From contig JALWNT010000053.1 in NCBI GenBank assembly GCA_027080995.1, positions 1 to 47,851 on the forward strand: a stretch of 47,851 nt of DNA. The letters run 5' to 3'. Both the position numbers and the translations under genes were made by a program. How positions within the stretch are numbered: the stretch's first letter is position 1; every line of letters begins with the position of its first letter. Below, one piece after another: positions 26,290-36,073 of the stretch. The notes below the pieces were generated by a model. That model worked only from the letters and a program-made list of their open reading frames with translations. It was not told the origin of the DNA and did no database searches. The stretch is from Campylobacteraceae bacterium (GTDB taxonomy: Bacteria; Campylobacterota; Campylobacteria; Campylobacterales; Sulfurovaceae).

Positions 26290-27326
26290 GTCGAGCCTAC
26301 AACATCGCCGTCGTCGGTGCCACCGGTGCCGTCGGCGAAGAGATCTTCCGTATCCTTGAGGAACACAACTTCCCTGTGGGAGAGATCCTACCTCTCTCCA
26401 GCGCCCGCAGCGCCGGCAGCGAAATCGAATGCTGCGGACGGAAATTCAAAGTCGAAGAGTTGACCGAAACCGTCTTCGATGGACGCGATATCGACATCGC
26501 CTTTTTCAGCGCCGGGGGGAGTGTCTCGGCACGCTTCGCCAAATACGCCGTCGAAGCGGGTGCCGTCGTCATCGACAACACCTCCCATTTTCGGATGGAT
26601 CCCGACGTCCCTCTCGTCGTTCCTGAGATCAATCCCGAAGATATTGGCCTCTGGCGGGAAACCGGCATCATCGCCAACCCCAACTGCTCCACGATCCAGA
26701 TGGTCCTGGCTCTCAAGCCGCTTTATGATCTCTACGGAGACATCAAGCGTGTAGATGTCTCCACCTACCAAGCTACGAGTGGAGCGGGTAAATCCGGAAT
26801 GGAAGAGCTGGTCAGGCAGATGCAGGATTTCTTCGCTTTCAAGCTGGACGAGAGCAAGCATGAAGCTTTCTTGCATCAGATCGCGCTCAACGTCATCCCC
26901 CAGATCGACGCGCCCCAGCCCAACGGCTACACCAAAGAAGAGATGAAAATGGTCAACGAGACCAACAAGATCATGCACTCCGACATCGCCGTCAGCGCCA
27001 CCTGCGTGCGTGTCCCGGTGCTGCGCAGCCACAGCGAAGCGGTCACCGTGACCTTCCCTGAGGGGGTCGAGGTCGACGTGGACAAGTGCCGCCTGGCGCT
27101 GAGCGAATTTCCCGACGTGGAAGTGCAAGACGACCTCGAGCACGGCATCTATCCGATGCCCATCACCGCCACCGACAGCGACATCACCTACGTGGGACGG
27201 ATCCGGCGGGATCTCTTCGCTCCCAATATCCTGCATATGTGGGTTGTCGCCGATCAGCTTCGCGTCGGTGCAGCCACCAACGCCGTGCGCATCGCCGAAA
27301 AATGGATCGATCTGGAGGAGGTATAA
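26286..27326 (+). CDS. asd: Aspartate-semialdehyde dehydrogenase
   Basis: Asd makes aspartate semialdehyde for diaminopimelate, lysine, threonine and methionine synthesis. The 346-residue sequence has the NADP-binding [18 protein letters not shown], the active-site Cys in [29 protein letters not shown] and the His-containing [14 protein letters not shown]. It overlaps the end of gyrA by 4 bp, so the two are probably co-translated. Confidence 0.96.
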   Translation: MSRAYNIAVVGATGAVGEEIFRILEEHNFPVGEILPLSSARSAGSEIECCGRKFKVEELTETVFDGRDIDIAFFSAGGSVSARFAKYAVEAGAVVIDNTSHFRMDPDVPLVVPEINPEDIGLWRETGIIANPNCSTIQMVLALKPLYDLYGDIKRVDVSTYQATSGAGKSGMEELVRQMQDFFAFKLDESKHEAFLHQIALNVIPQIDAPQPNGYTKEEMKMVNETNKIMHSDIAVSATCVRVPVLRSHSEAVTVTFPEGVEVDVDKCRLALSEFPDVEVQDDLEHGIYPMPITATDSDITYVGRIRRDLFAPNILHMWVVADQLRVGAATNAVRIAEKWIDLEEV

Positions 27327-27893
27327 ATGAAAGAGACGCACACCGAAGCGGAACATCTCGCGATGGACAAAGCCCACCAATCCTGGATCGAAGTCATTTT
27401 CGAAAATACCCTGTGGGGGACGCGCTTTTTCGTACTGCTGGCGGTGATCTTCAGTATGATCGGCGGGATCGCCCTCTTCATCGTCGCCAGCGTCGACGTC
27501 TGGCATGTGGCGGTTTCGGTCTTTCACAACTATTTCGGCGGTGTACACCCCGCCAATTTCCACGAAAAGATCGTGGCCGAACTCATCGGGGCGGTGGACC
27601 TCTATCTGATCGCCATCGTCCTTTTCATCTTCGGCTTCGGGCTCTATGAGCTCTTCATCTCCAAGATCGACGTCGCCGAGCGCAGCGCCGCGAGCCAAAT
27701 CCTCGAGATCCACTCCCTCGACGAGCTCAAGGACAAACTGGCCAAAGTCATTATCATGGTCCTGATCGTCGGCTTCTTCAAGCGCGCGATGCACACCACC
27801 TACGGCGGACCGCTCGATATGCTCTACCTCGCCGGCGCCATCCTCGCCCTGGCCCTGGCTTTCTATTTTATGCACAAGGGAGACTCCCACTGA
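27327..27893 (+). CDS. YqhA (UPF0114) family membrane protein
   Basis: The 188-residue protein has about four membrane helices ([48 protein letters not shown], a helix near [11 protein letters not shown], and [17 protein letters not shown]). The conserved UPF0114 stretch [12 protein letters not shown] followed by [12 protein letters not shown] is present. No biochemical function is established for the family. The ATG follows the asd stop directly, with GGAGG upstream. The hemE start overlaps its stop by one base. Confidence 0.84.
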   Translation: MKETHTEAEHLAMDKAHQSWIEVIFENTLWGTRFFVLLAVIFSMIGGIALFIVASVDVWHVAVSVFHNYFGGVHPANFHEKIVAELIGAVDLYLIAIVLFIFGFGLYELFISKIDVAERSAASQILEIHSLDELKDKLAKVIIMVLIVGFFKRAMHTTYGGPLDMLYLAGAILALALAFYFMHKGDSH

Positions 27894-28936
27894 TGAGCGA
27901 CAAAATCTTCGTCGACGCCTGTTTCGGGCGCCCTACCCCCTACACTCCCGTCTGGATGATGCGCCAGGCGGGCCGCTATCTGCCCGAGTATATGGCCGTC
28001 CGCCAAAAAGCCGGCAACTTCCTCAATCTCTGCCACAATCCCGAACTTGCTGCGGAGGTGACTCTGCAGCCCGTCGATATCGTCGGCGTGGATGCGGCGA
28101 TCCTCTTCAGCGACATCCTGGTCGTCCCCAACGAAATGGGGATGAAGCTCGACTTCGTTAAGGGCGAAGGCCCGGTCTTCGCCGATCCGATCCGCAGCCG
28201 CGAGGATCTTGACGCCCTCATCGGCGGCGAAGAGGCGGCCGACAAACTGACCTACGTCTACGAGACGATCCGCCTCGTCCGGGAGCGCCTGGCCGATGAC
28301 AAAGCCTTCATCGGCTTCGCCGGAGCCCCCTGGACCCTGGCGACCTATATGATCGAAGGCCAGGGGACCAAGACCTACACCCTGTGCAAAAAGATGATGT
28401 ACACCGACCCCGAACTGCTGCATGCGATCTTGCGCAAAGTGACCGATGTGGTCAAACTCTACCTGGAAAAACAGATCCAAGCCGGTGTTGACGTGGTGCA
28501 GATCTTCGACAGTTGGGCCGCGGCTATCGAGCCGAGCAAATACGACGAATTCTCCTGGAAATATATGGTCGAAATCGCCGAATACCTCAAAGAGAAATAC
28601 CCCCACATCCCCGTCATTATGTTTCCCAAAGGGATCGCCTCTTTCGTCGAACGAGGGTGGGTCTACGGCAACTTCGACGTCTTCGGCGTCGACTGGGGGA
28701 CCCCGATGGCCCTGGCCAAAGAGAAGCTGGGCGAGCGCTACGTGCTCCAGGGCAATATGGAGCCCTGCCGCCTCTACTCCAAAGAAGCGACCAAAGAGTG
28801 CGTCAGTGCCCTTGCCGAACTGATGAAAGACGGCCGCCACATCTTCAACCTCGGCCACGGCATCCTCCCCGACGTCCCCGTCGAAAACGCCAAATATTTC
28901 GTCAGCCTCTGCAAGGAACTGAGCCGACGGGATTGA
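27893..28936 (+). CDS. hemE: Uroporphyrinogen decarboxylase
   Basis: HemE decarboxylates uroporphyrinogen III to coproporphyrinogen III in haem synthesis. The 347-residue sequence has the N-terminal signature [16 protein letters not shown], the conserved [15 protein letters not shown] with the catalytic Asp, [16 protein letters not shown], and [12 protein letters not shown] near the C-terminus. It follows the YqhA gene with a 1-bp overlap. Confidence 0.97.
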   Translation: MSDKIFVDACFGRPTPYTPVWMMRQAGRYLPEYMAVRQKAGNFLNLCHNPELAAEVTLQPVDIVGVDAAILFSDILVVPNEMGMKLDFVKGEGPVFADPIRSREDLDALIGGEEAADKLTYVYETIRLVRERLADDKAFIGFAGAPWTLATYMIEGQGTKTYTLCKKMMYTDPELLHAILRKVTDVVKLYLEKQIQAGVDVVQIFDSWAAAIEPSKYDEFSWKYMVEIAEYLKEKYPHIPVIMFPKGIASFVERGWVYGNFDVFGVDWGTPMALAKEKLGERYVLQGNMEPCRLYSKEATKECVSALAELMKDGRHIFNLGHGILPDVPVENAKYFVSLCKELSRRD

Positions 28937-28965
28937 ATCGCTCAGTCTGAGGAGAGAAAAATCCC

Positions 28966-30027
28966 ATGAAGATCGCCAAGTTGTCTGAAATCCTCGATCA
29001 ACTCGACAAAGAAAGCTACTATTGGCAGATCGGTTTTTACGGTCTTGTGACCGCCATGACTTCTCACGCTTTTTTTATGATGATCTTTATGCTGCTGGAT
29101 ATTCCCATCTTGGCGGCAGTCAATCTTGTCAGTGTCGGCATCTATCTTTATTGCATCTTTGTTTTGGGTCTTCCCACACTCAAAGACAAAGACGACTCCA
29201 TGATCGGATGGCTTGTCTACGGAGAACTCATCGGAAGCAACCTTATGGCTACCTGGTTGCTCGGTAAAGAAGCGGGTTTCCAATTCTATCTCTACATTCC
29301 CGCCATGCTTCCTTTTTTTATCAACAGTTATTCTCGAATTGTCTATTTTCTACGTCTTTCCTTCATCATTATTCTCGCTATATGGGTGGAGACAAGCCCT
29401 CTTTTCAGCTATACCCGTATTTCTATCGATCCCGTATGGTTGCAGCGTTTTCACTGGTTGAATCTGCTAATTTTTCTTCTGATAATCAGTGCACTCTCCT
29501 ACCTCTATGCACTGAAAGAACAAGCCTACAGTCGCCGATTGATTCATGATTTGAGCAGAGATCCCCTCACCGGTCTATACAATCGACGAATCCTGGACGA
29601 GATTCTTCAAGAATCCCAACAAAACTCCTTCTCCACCGGGTTACTTCTGTTGGATGTTGATCACTTCAAACAAATCAATGACAGATACGGCCATGAGTGT
29701 GGGGATCTGGTTTTGAAAAAACTTGCCGAAGAACTGAGGACACTTTGCTTCGACGAAAAGATATTACGATGGGGAGGTGAAGAGTTTCTGATTGTCGCGC
29801 CCGGAAGTGATTCCGAACATATCTATACTACTGCGGAACGTATACGTGCTCGGATCGAATCTCTAACCGTACCGTGCGGGGAGGATTTGCTGGCTTTTTC
29901 CGTTACCGTGGGAGCCACTCTTTTCAGAGGCAAAAGTGAAAGTTTTCGCGATGCTTTAGTCCGAACGGATGAAGCACTCTATCACGGGAAAAAAGAGGGA
30001 AGAAACTGCTGTATTATTTTGTTGTGA
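28966..30027 (+). CDS. Membrane-bound diguanylate cyclase (GGDEF)
   Basis: The 353-residue protein has about six hydrophobic helices in its first 185 residues with no recognised sensory domain name. A GGDEF domain follows (about 195-353): RDPLTGLYNRRILDEIL, LLLDVDHFKQINDRYGHECGD and RWGGEEFLIV near 269. The active-site GGEEF is intact, so c-di-GMP synthesis is expected. The usual RxxD inhibitory site before it is not present (the position reads CFDE). Lower GC than hemE upstream suggests a separate origin. It is followed by a copy of the dispersed repeat. Confidence 0.9.
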   Translation: MKIAKLSEILDQLDKESYYWQIGFYGLVTAMTSHAFFMMIFMLLDIPILAAVNLVSVGIYLYCIFVLGLPTLKDKDDSMIGWLVYGELIGSNLMATWLLGKEAGFQFYLYIPAMLPFFINSYSRIVYFLRLSFIIILAIWVETSPLFSYTRISIDPVWLQRFHWLNLLIFLLIISALSYLYALKEQAYSRRLIHDLSRDPLTGLYNRRILDEILQESQQNSFSTGLLLLDVDHFKQINDRYGHECGDLVLKKLAEELRTLCFDEKILRWGGEEFLIVAPGSDSEHIYTTAERIRARIESLTVPCGEDLLAFSVTVGATLFRGKSESFRDALVRTDEALYHGKKEGRNCCIILL

Positions 30028-30098
30028 GGGGTGTCATCTCTTCACACGTGCGGCACGATCAATTTACTGGGTGCGCCCATAAGTATCTTGTATCTTTG

Positions 30099-30197
30099 CC
30101 GTAGGCATCGCGGACCCTCGAAAAAGGCTTTGGCGGATCGGCCATGTCGCCGACACTCGGTGCAGATATCATGGAACCTGATGCATGATTTTGGGTT
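30099..30197. repeat. Dispersed intergenic repeat, copy 1
   Basis: This segment aligns with 47392-47480: GTAGG-ATCG-CGG, GGCTTTGG-CG-ATCG-CCATGTC-CCGA, TCGGTGCAGAT, and ATGCA-nn-ATTTTGGGT in the same order and spacing. It runs to the stop codon of the DUF255 gene. Confidence 0.7.
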
Positions 30198-32122
30198 CAT
30201 AGACTCTCCACGATCTTTCGAATCTCTTCGAAACTCTCCTCTTCGGCGAAGCAGCTTCGGTTGTTGCAAAGCTGATAGTTGTCGTTGAGCGCGGTGCGGA
30301 AATAGAGCCAGGGGTAGTCCAGGTCGAGGCGCTCGGCGAGGTGGGACCGGAGCCGTTCTTCCCGGGCTTTGAGGAGGAGATCGTCGCGCAGGTAGCGCAG
30401 CGCGGCCCCGGCGAGCGTCGGGCGGGAGATGGGCTGGCGCATCAGGTCGTAGGAGTGTACCTCCAGCGTCCGGTAGAGGAACTTTTCATAAATCGGCTCG
30501 ACGAGAGAGCGCAGGCTCTGGAGGTTGTGGGCCATCACCCCTACCGAGGAGGGGTAACTGCTGTCGGTATCGTCGGCGAATTGGCGGAATTCTCCGTCGT
30601 CGATCCTCCAGCGGCCGTCGGCGTAAAATCGCCGGACCGCTTCGTTGAGCAGCTCCGTCGCCCGGATCAGATAGCGCTCGTCCAGCGTCGCCTGATACCC
30701 CTCGCCCAAGGCCGAAATCCACCAAGCGTAATCTTCGAGAAATCCCGGCACCTTGGGCGGATGGCCCATCAGGGCCGAATGGTAGAGGCTTACCCCGGCA
30801 GCCATCTTCGCCTCCAGCGCCTCCAGAGAACAGATCGCCTGCGCACGGTAGCGCTCTTCGTAGACGCCTGCGACGAAAAGCGTGCGGATCATCATCGCGT
30901 TCCAGGAGCTTTGCACTTTTCGGTCGATGAAGGGATACGCTCTTTTCTTTCTAATATTCTTTAATATCTCAAGAGCTTTTCGAAGGATGGGATCCCTCCG
31001 ATCCTCAGGGTTTTGGAAGCGGACGATGGAGTGCCCCTCGAAGTTCCCTACGGGGGTAATGGAGAGTCGTCGCGCCACCGCCTCTGGCTCAGGGATGCCG
31101 CCCTCCCGGAAGGCCGTGACCGCCTCGTCATATTCGTAAATAAAATACTTCCCCTCCTCCGCTTCGGTATCGGCGTCGCTGGCGGAAAAGAAGAGATCCT
31201 CCCGCATCATCCTCTCCAGCATAAAGTCGAGCGTTTCGTAGGCGAGTTCACCGTAGCGCTCTTCGCCCGTCAGCCGCCAGGCTCGCAGCAGCACTTCGGC
31301 CATCAGGGCGTTGTCGTAGGTCATCTTCTCGAAATGGGGGACGAGCCACGCCTCGTCGGTACTGTAGCGGCAGAAGCCTCCGTCGACAGGGTCGTAGAGC
31401 CCTCCCAGCGTCATCGTATCGAGGGTATGGGTCAGGATCCCTCGCAGCTCCTCTTTGCCCGTCAACTCCCACAGATCCATCACCAGCAGCAGCGTCGAAG
31501 CGTGGGGAAACTTGGGCGCTCCTCCGAAACCGCCGTAGCGCGCTTCGTAGACCGTCTCGATCTGCTTGAGTAGCGTCGCCTCCAGACGCTCCTGCTCGAT
31601 CTTTGTCGCTTGGATCTTTCGTTTCGGGCGGATGAACTCCAGCACCTCTTTCCCTTTCTCGATCAGGGTTTCGCGCTCTTTGGCGTATTTCTCCGCGATG
31701 ACGTCGAGGAGTTCGACGAAGCCCATCATCCCGTAGCGGGGCTCGGGCGGGATATAGGTGGCGGAGTAGAAGGGGATCTTCTCCGGCGTCATAAAGACAC
31801 TCAGGGGCCACCCCCCCGCCCGGCCGTTCATCGTCACGAAAATCTCCTGAAAATGTTTGTCGATGTCGGGGCGCTCTTCCCGGTCGACCTTGATGGAGAC
31901 GAAACGCTCGTTGAGTTTGGCGGCGATCGCTTCGTCTTCGAAGGATTCCCGCTCCATCACGTGGCACCAGTGGCAGCTGCTGTAGCCGATGCTTAGGAAG
32001 ATCGCTTTCTCCTCCCGGCGGGCTTTTTCGAAAGCCTCCTCTTCCCAGGGATACCACTCCACGGGATTGTGGGCGTGCTGCTGAAGGTAGGGGGATTGTT
32101 CGTCGATGAGTCGGTTGGGCAT
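30197..32122 (-). CDS. DUF255 thioredoxin-fold protein (YyaL/SPATA20 family)
   Basis: The 641-residue protein has an N-terminal thioredoxin-like domain with [24 protein letters not shown] (from residue 3) and a redox-type CxxC in [16 protein letters not shown]. After it come YPEEKAPF-type region, and an (alpha/alpha)6-barrel domain resembling N-acylglucosamine 2-epimerase/cellulase folds ([20 protein letters not shown]). The family is widespread but its function is not established. ATG 32122 follows AAAAAAAGGAAAAC. The longer frame to 32170 lacks a better site. It is divergent from dsbD. Confidence 0.85.
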   Translation of the reverse strand: MPNRLIDEQSPYLQQHAHNPVEWYPWEEEAFEKARREEKAIFLSIGYSSCHWCHVMERESFEDEAIAAKLNERFVSIKVDREERPDIDKHFQEIFVTMNGRAGGWPLSVFMTPEKIPFYSATYIPPEPRYGMMGFVELLDVIAEKYAKERETLIEKGKEVLEFIRPKRKIQATKIEQERLEATLLKQIETVYEARYGGFGGAPKFPHASTLLLVMDLWELTGKEELRGILTHTLDTMTLGGLYDPVDGGFCRYSTDEAWLVPHFEKMTYDNALMAEVLLRAWRLTGEERYGELAYETLDFMLERMMREDLFFSASDADTEAEEGKYFIYEYDEAVTAFREGGIPEPEAVARRLSITPVGNFEGHSIVRFQNPEDRRDPILRKALEILKNIRKKRAYPFIDRKVQSSWNAMMIRTLFVAGVYEERYRAQAICSLEALEAKMAAGVSLYHSALMGHPPKVPGFLEDYAWWISALGEGYQATLDERYLIRATELLNEAVRRFYADGRWRIDDGEFRQFADDTDSSYPSSVGVMAHNLQSLRSLVEPIYEKFLYRTLEVHSYDLMRQPISRPTLAGAALRYLRDDLLLKAREERLRSHLAERLDLDYPWLYFRTALNDNYQLCNNRSCFAEEESFEEIRKIVESL

Positions 32123-32424
32123 AGTTTTCCTTTTTTTATATTGCGTTTTCTTCCAAATCGCCGCTTTCACTTGATGACTCCGGCACTCGCAAACACCTGC
32201 GGTGCCCCTACGGGATTGAGTGCTCCTTTGTCGCCATCAAGCGAAAGCTCCGGGTAAGATTGTTCCAAAGGATCCGTTAGCGAACAGTTAGTCTATCTGA
32301 GCTATAGTTATAACAAATTTTTATTCTGACAAATAGTCCGAAATTGCGAGTATGCAATTTTGCGTACCCGGAGGATATACAATAGCGGCCTTGAACGGTA
32401 GCTGAAACGAAGGAGAATAACTGA
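32123..32424. other. Divergent intergenic region with nested inverted repeat and dsbD promoter region
   Basis: No gene is seen. It holds a nested inverted repeat: CTTGATG (32169-32175) pairs with CATCAAG (32236-32242), and GCACTC pairs with GAGTGC inside it. Within lies CCTGCGGTGCCCCTACG, which is also found inverted at about 44528-44544 with one mismatch. Further right are a 7-bp inverted repeat (32341-32360) and a -10 candidate TACAAT (32378-32383) for dsbD. Confidence 0.6.
32341..32383 (+). promoter_or_regulatory. Inverted repeat and -10 candidate upstream of dsbD
   Basis: AAATTGC (32341-32347) and GCAATTT (32354-32360) are perfect inverted arms with a 6-nt spacer. A TATACAAT -10-like element lies at 32376-32383. 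The inverted repeat overlaps the -35 zone, so an operator role is possible. Confidence 0.4.
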
Positions 32425-34335
32425 ATGAAACGAACGATTCGAACGATAGTGGGCTTCCTGCTGGTCTGGGGCACCCTCCACGCCGGTTTCGGCGGTATCC
32501 AGCGCAAATTTCTCTCGCCCGAGGAGGCGTTCAACGTCCAGGCCAAGCTGGCGGGTGAGCGCATCGAGACGACCATCAAACTGGGAGAGAAGATCCACAT
32601 CTACGCCAAAGACCTGCACTTCAAAGTCGTCAAACCCGAAAAATTCGAGCTTCAGGTCAAAAAACCCAAACCGATAGTCTACGAAGGGGACAAAGTCTAC
32701 TACGGCACCTTGAAAATCTCCATCCCTCTTTCGCAGATCCGTCAGAAGGTGAAAGGACCCTTCACCCTCGAAGTGGATCTGGCCGGCTGTTCCGACGCCG
32801 GCATCTGCTATCAACCGCAGAAGTACACATTTGATTTCGACGCAACGGCGACGAAATCGAGTGAGGAACGAGGAGTGAAGAGTGAGGAACCGAAAGAGAA
32901 AGTTTCGGTTCCCGCTGGGAAAGTAGAAAAGAATCTGACATCCTCGTCGGCAAACGCCGGCGAGAAGGGCTTTTTCGAAAAGATCTCCCAACTCTCCGGC
33001 GAAGGGAACAGCGGCAAAATCGCCAAGGCGCTGGCGGACGAGGGGGTGGTCTTTATCCTGCTTCTCTTCTTCGTGGCGGGACTGCTTCTGGCGTTGACTC
33101 CCTGCATTCTGCCGATGATTCCGATCCTCTCCTCGATCATCGTCAAACAGGCGGGCAAGGAGGGGCAGGTGAGCCGCTCCACCTCTTTCCTGATCTCCCT
33201 CGTCTACGTCGTCTCGATGGCGGCCACCTACGCGCTGATCGGGATTGTGGCGGGACTGCTGGGCTTCGACCTGCAGGCGCATCTCAACAATCCCTGGGTC
33301 ATTATCCCGATGGCGGGGCTCTTCGTCGCCCTGGCCTTTTCGCTCTTCGGCTATTTCGAGCTCGCCCTGCCCGCCTCCTGGCAGAGCCGCCTCAGCCGCG
33401 TCAGTGACGACGCCCAGGGCAAGGGGCTCATCGGCACGGCCGTGATGGGGTCGCTCTCGGCTCTCATCGTCGGCACCTGCACCGCCCCCGTCATCAGCGG
33501 GGCGATCATCTTCATCTCCCAGACCGGTGACGCCCTGCTCGGCGGGATCAGCCTCTTCGTGATGGGGATCGGCGCGGGGATGCCGCTGCTGCTGGTCGGC
33601 GCCGGAGCCGACAAGCTGGTCCCCAAGCCGGGCGGATGGATGACACGCGTAAGCCAAATCTTCGGCGTCATTATGCTGGCGATGGCGCTCTACGTGATGC
33701 GCGGGATCCTCAGCCCCTTCTGGTTCCTCACCCTCTCGGCTCTGCTGCTGATGGGCTCGGCGATCTATATGGGCGTCTTCGACGACAGCGACAAACGCAA
33801 GGGCGCCGCCAAACTCTTCCAACTCTTCGCCTTCGTCCTGCTGCTTTATGGCTCGCTGATCTTCGTCGGGGCGCTGGCGGGAGCCCGGTCGCTTCTCGAT
33901 CCGCTCAGCCCCTTCAAAGGCAGCGCGTCCGTCGCCGTTATCGAGGGAGCCGGCGGCGGCAGTATCCTCGTCCCGATGGAGAAACGCCAGGGCTATTCGC
34001 TCGAAAAACTCCAGGCGGAAATCGCCGCAGCCACCCAGGAGGGCAAACCGGTCGTCGTCGACATCGGCAAGGAGAACTGCGCCGCCTGCAGCGAGCTTGA
34101 ACACATCACCTTCCCCGATCCCAGAGTACGCCAAGCGATGAAACGCTTCAAATTCATCCAGATCGACATCACCAAAGACACCCCCCAGGAGCGGGCGATC
34201 CTCAAACACTACGGCCTCTTCGGCGCCCCCAATATCCTCTTTTTCGACAGCAAGGGGCATCCTCTTTCCGACAAATTCCTCGTCGGCTTCGTCAAGCCCG
34301 AAGCCTTCATTAAACATCTCCAAAGCATTCGGTGA
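32425..34335 (+). CDS. dsbD: Thiol:disulfide interchange protein DsbD, with heptamer array in the linker
   Basis: The 636-residue inner-membrane protein carries electrons from cytoplasmic thioredoxin to periplasmic thiol proteins. It has a signal peptide (1-20), an N-terminal immunoglobulin-like DsbD-alpha domain with the redox pair in GCSDAGICYQPQK, an eight-helix domain with TPCILPMIPIL and GTCTAPVISGAII, and a C-terminal thioredoxin-fold domain with ENCAACSELEHITF. All three Cys pairs are present. The linker between the alpha domain and the membrane domain (about 144-160) is encoded by a 7-bp repeat array plus a 10-bp inverted repeat, in frame. The linker should tolerate this. Confidence 0.95.
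   Translation: MKRTIRTIVGFLLVWGTLHAGFGGIQRKFLSPEEAFNVQAKLAGERIETTIKLGEKIHIYAKDLHFKVVKPEKFELQVKKPKPIVYEGDKVYYGTLKISIPLSQIRQKVKGPFTLEVDLAGCSDAGICYQPQKYTFDFDATATKSSEERGVKSEEPKEKVSVPAGKVEKNLTSSSANAGEKGFFEKISQLSGEGNSGKIAKALADEGVVFILLLFFVAGLLLALTPCILPMIPILSSIIVKQAGKEGQVSRSTSFLISLVYVVSMAATYALIGIVAGLLGFDLQAHLNNPWVIIPMAGLFVALAFSLFGYFELALPASWQSRLSRVSDDAQGKGLIGTAVMGSLSALIVGTCTAPVISGAIIFISQTGDALLGGISLFVMGIGAGMPLLLVGAGADKLVPKPGGWMTRVSQIFGVIMLAMALYVMRGILSPFWFLTLSALLLMGSAIYMGVFDDSDKRKGAAKLFQLFAFVLLLYGSLIFVGALAGARSLLDPLSPFKGSASVAVIEGAGGGSILVPMEKRQGYSLEKLQAEIAAATQEGKPVVVDIGKENCAACSELEHITFPDPRVRQAMKRFKFIQIDITKDTPQERAILKHYGLFGAPNILFFDSKGHPLSDKFLVGFVKPEAFIKHLQSIR
32859..32890. repeat. Degenerate heptamer array (GAGTGAG family), in frame in dsbD
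   Basis: Units GAGTGAG, GAACGAG, GAGTGAA, GAGTGAG and a partial GAACC are phased at 7 bp. They encode SEERGVKSEE in the DsbD linker. Confidence 0.85.
32886..32912. repeat. 10-bp inverted repeat at the edge of the dsbD heptamer array
   Basis: GGAACCGAAA (32886-32895) and TTTCGGTTCC (32903-32912) are perfect inverted arms with a 7-nt spacer. The left arm overlaps the last array unit. The right arm is coding sequence for VSVPAGK. Confidence 0.85.
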
Positions 34336-34642
34336 GGGACTCTGCCGGCAACATGCCTGGAAAGAGTGCTCAGAAAAACCAAGACAGCCGTTACTTTTGT
34401 GGATTTAGCTTTTCGCCATAATGACGAATATCGCACCTCCGATTTCATTGGATAAGAATCCTACATAACGAAACTCTCTGCATTAGACTCCCAACGGGAA
34501 TGTTCAGAATAGAGGAGACTTATCCCCAAAACCCAGAACCTAAAACCCAACACTTCAAGTCCTCACAAGCAAATTCACCATCCAATCAGCACTCTGCTAC
34601 GATTTTTGGAGATAATACGAAAAAAGAACGGGAGCGATGCAG
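34336..34642. other. Intergenic region between dsbD and rodA
   Basis: About 300 bp without a supported gene. It contains a heptamer array (34525-34552), a distant 7-bp inverted pair GGATAAG (34450) and CTTATCC (34519), and near its end GATAAT (34611-34616), a weak -10 candidate for rodA. Confidence 0.6.
34525..34552. repeat. Degenerate heptamer array (CCCAAAA family, 4 units)
   Basis: Units CCCAAAA, CCCAGAA, CCTAAAA and CCCAACA are phased at 7 bp in the dsbD-rodA gap. Confidence 0.8.
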
Positions 34643-35860
34643 ATGCGAATTGATTGGAAGGAGGTTTCGGATTATTTCAGGATTCTCCCCCAAAAAGTCG
34701 ATTATCTTCTTATCATCCAGATTCTGCCCCTGCTTTTCATCTCTTCGTTGCTGGTCAAAGAGATCAATCCCGCCCTCTTTCATAAACAGTTGATCTACTA
34801 CACAGTCGGGGCGATCGGATTTTTCCTGGCGCTTCTGCTCCCCTGGAAAAAGATCCTCTGGTGGTTTGCACCGCTAAGCTACCTCATCAACCTCCTGCTC
34901 CTTCTGGCCGTCGACGTCTCGGGAAAATCGATCCTCGGCGCACGCCGGTGGCTCGTGATCCCGGGGACAGGGATGACCATCCAGCCTTCGGAATTCATCA
35001 AAATCAGCGTCATTCTCATGCTTGCCTACCTGATCCACCGCAAACCGCCTCCGGAAGAGGGATACGGTTTTATCGATTTTTTCAAACTCTCCCTCGTCAT
35101 TATTATCCCCTTTCTTCTGATCACCAAAGAGCCGGATCTCGGGACGGCGATGGTGCTGCTTCTGACCGGTTTCGGGGTTCTTTTTTTCGTGGGAGTCCGC
35201 TGGCGGGTATGGCTGACGATGGTGCTTCTGCTCACCGTTTCGGCACCGATTCTCTACAACCATCTGCACGACTATCAGAAAAAACGCATCATGGATTTTC
35301 TCGGCAAACCGAGTTATCACGTCCAGCAATCCCTCATCGCCATCGGTTCGGGAGGCCTGGAGGGCAAAAGCAAAGACGAAGCCACACAGACACAGCTGAA
35401 GTTTCTTCCCATCGCCTCCAGCGATTTCATCTTCGCCTACCTGGGTGAACGTTTCGGCTACAAAGGGATGGTGACGGTCATCGTACTCTACATTCTTCTG
35501 ATCGTCCATCTTCTTATCCTTTCCCGGATTTATAGCCAGGATTATCTGATCAAGACGGTCGCCGCAGGCTTGGCGTTTTTGATCTTTATCTATATGGACG
35601 TCAACATGTACATGATTATCGGTATGGCCCCGGTGGTGGGGGTTCCTCTGCCGATGTTCAGCCACGGCGGCACCTCTTTCATCATCTTCGCGGTCTTCTT
35701 CGGCATTCTTCTCAATCTCATTGCCTTCAAAAACTATTTTCAGTATAATGCCGACGCGAAAATCACGATGCTTGAGAAAGATGCGCTGAAGAGAAACGAA
35801 GAGTTGCAGCGACGAAAACGCAATCTGGAAGCGCTGAAAAAACGCAAAAACAACTTCTAA
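34643..35860 (+). CDS. rodA: Rod-shape determining SEDS protein RodA
   Basis: The 405-residue SEDS-family peptidoglycan glycosyltransferase drives lateral wall synthesis with a class B PBP. It has about ten membrane helices. Motifs include ILGARRWLVIPGTGMTIQPS, ITKEPDLGTAMVLLLTGF with the conserved Asp, YHVQQSLIAIGSGGL, DFIFAYLGERFGY and GVPLPMFSHGGTS. The second of two close ATGs (34643) is preferred because GGGAG is 8 nt upstream. The first (34637) is too close to it. RodA rather than FtsW is suggested by QPSEFIKISVIL and the context without division genes. The C-terminus is a basic coiled tail. Confidence 0.9.
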   Translation: MRIDWKEVSDYFRILPQKVDYLLIIQILPLLFISSLLVKEINPALFHKQLIYYTVGAIGFFLALLLPWKKILWWFAPLSYLINLLLLLAVDVSGKSILGARRWLVIPGTGMTIQPSEFIKISVILMLAYLIHRKPPPEEGYGFIDFFKLSLVIIIPFLLITKEPDLGTAMVLLLTGFGVLFFVGVRWRVWLTMVLLLTVSAPILYNHLHDYQKKRIMDFLGKPSYHVQQSLIAIGSGGLEGKSKDEATQTQLKFLPIASSDFIFAYLGERFGYKGMVTVIVLYILLIVHLLILSRIYSQDYLIKTVAAGLAFLIFIYMDVNMYMIIGMAPVVGVPLPMFSHGGTSFIIFAVFFGILLNLIAFKNYFQYNADAKITMLEKDALKRNEELQRRKRNLEALKKRKNNF

Positions 35861-35864
35861 AGAT

Positions 35865-35941
35865 GGGTCTTTAGCTCAGTTGGTTAGAGCTCCCGGCTCA
35901 TAACCGGGCGGTCCCGAGTTCGAGTCTCGGAGGACCCACCA
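35865..35941 (+). tRNA. tRNA with CAT anticodon (Ile2 favoured, elongator Met possible)
   Basis: A 77-nt cloverleaf with encoded CCA: acceptor GGGTCTT/AGGACCC, D stem GCTC/GAGC, anticodon stem CCCGG/CCGGG around loop CTCATAA, T stem CCGAG/CTCGG. The anticodon is CAT at 35899-35901. Pair 1-72 is G-C and the anticodon stem lacks three stacked G-C pairs next to the loop in initiator orientation, so it is not the initiator. The arm GGCTCATAACC with GGTC variable loop resembles lysidine-modified tRNA-Ile2. It begins 4 nt after the rodA stop. Confidence 0.93.
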
Positions 35942-35999
35942 CCTACCCTTTTCGCCTTTTTGAATACAAATTGAAAAGCTCAACCTCTTTCAGATATGT

Positions 36000-36005
36000 T
36001 ACAAT
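36000..36005 (+). promoter_or_regulatory. Extended -10 candidate upstream of the M3 oligopeptidase
   Basis: TGtTACAAT (TG at 35997-35998, TACAAT 36000-36005) lies 69 bp before the proposed ATG. No -35 is at the correct spacing. Confidence 0.35.
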
Positions 36006-36073
36006 CCCGCCCAAAATCTTTGGAAGAAGATCTCTACAATAATTATCAACCATTGTTTCAAAAAGTGATTAAA

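Noticed and set aside
32308-34323. Long minus-strand open frame opposite dsbD (671 codons)
   Set aside because: It is an antisense shadow of the GC-rich dsbD gene. Other long antisense frames (opposite glmU, gyrA, asd, hemE, truD and the M3 peptidase) were rejected for the same reason.
35865-35941. Initiator tRNA-Met
   Set aside because: Pair 1-72 is G-C and the anticodon stem does not have the initiator GGG/CCC block next to the loop.
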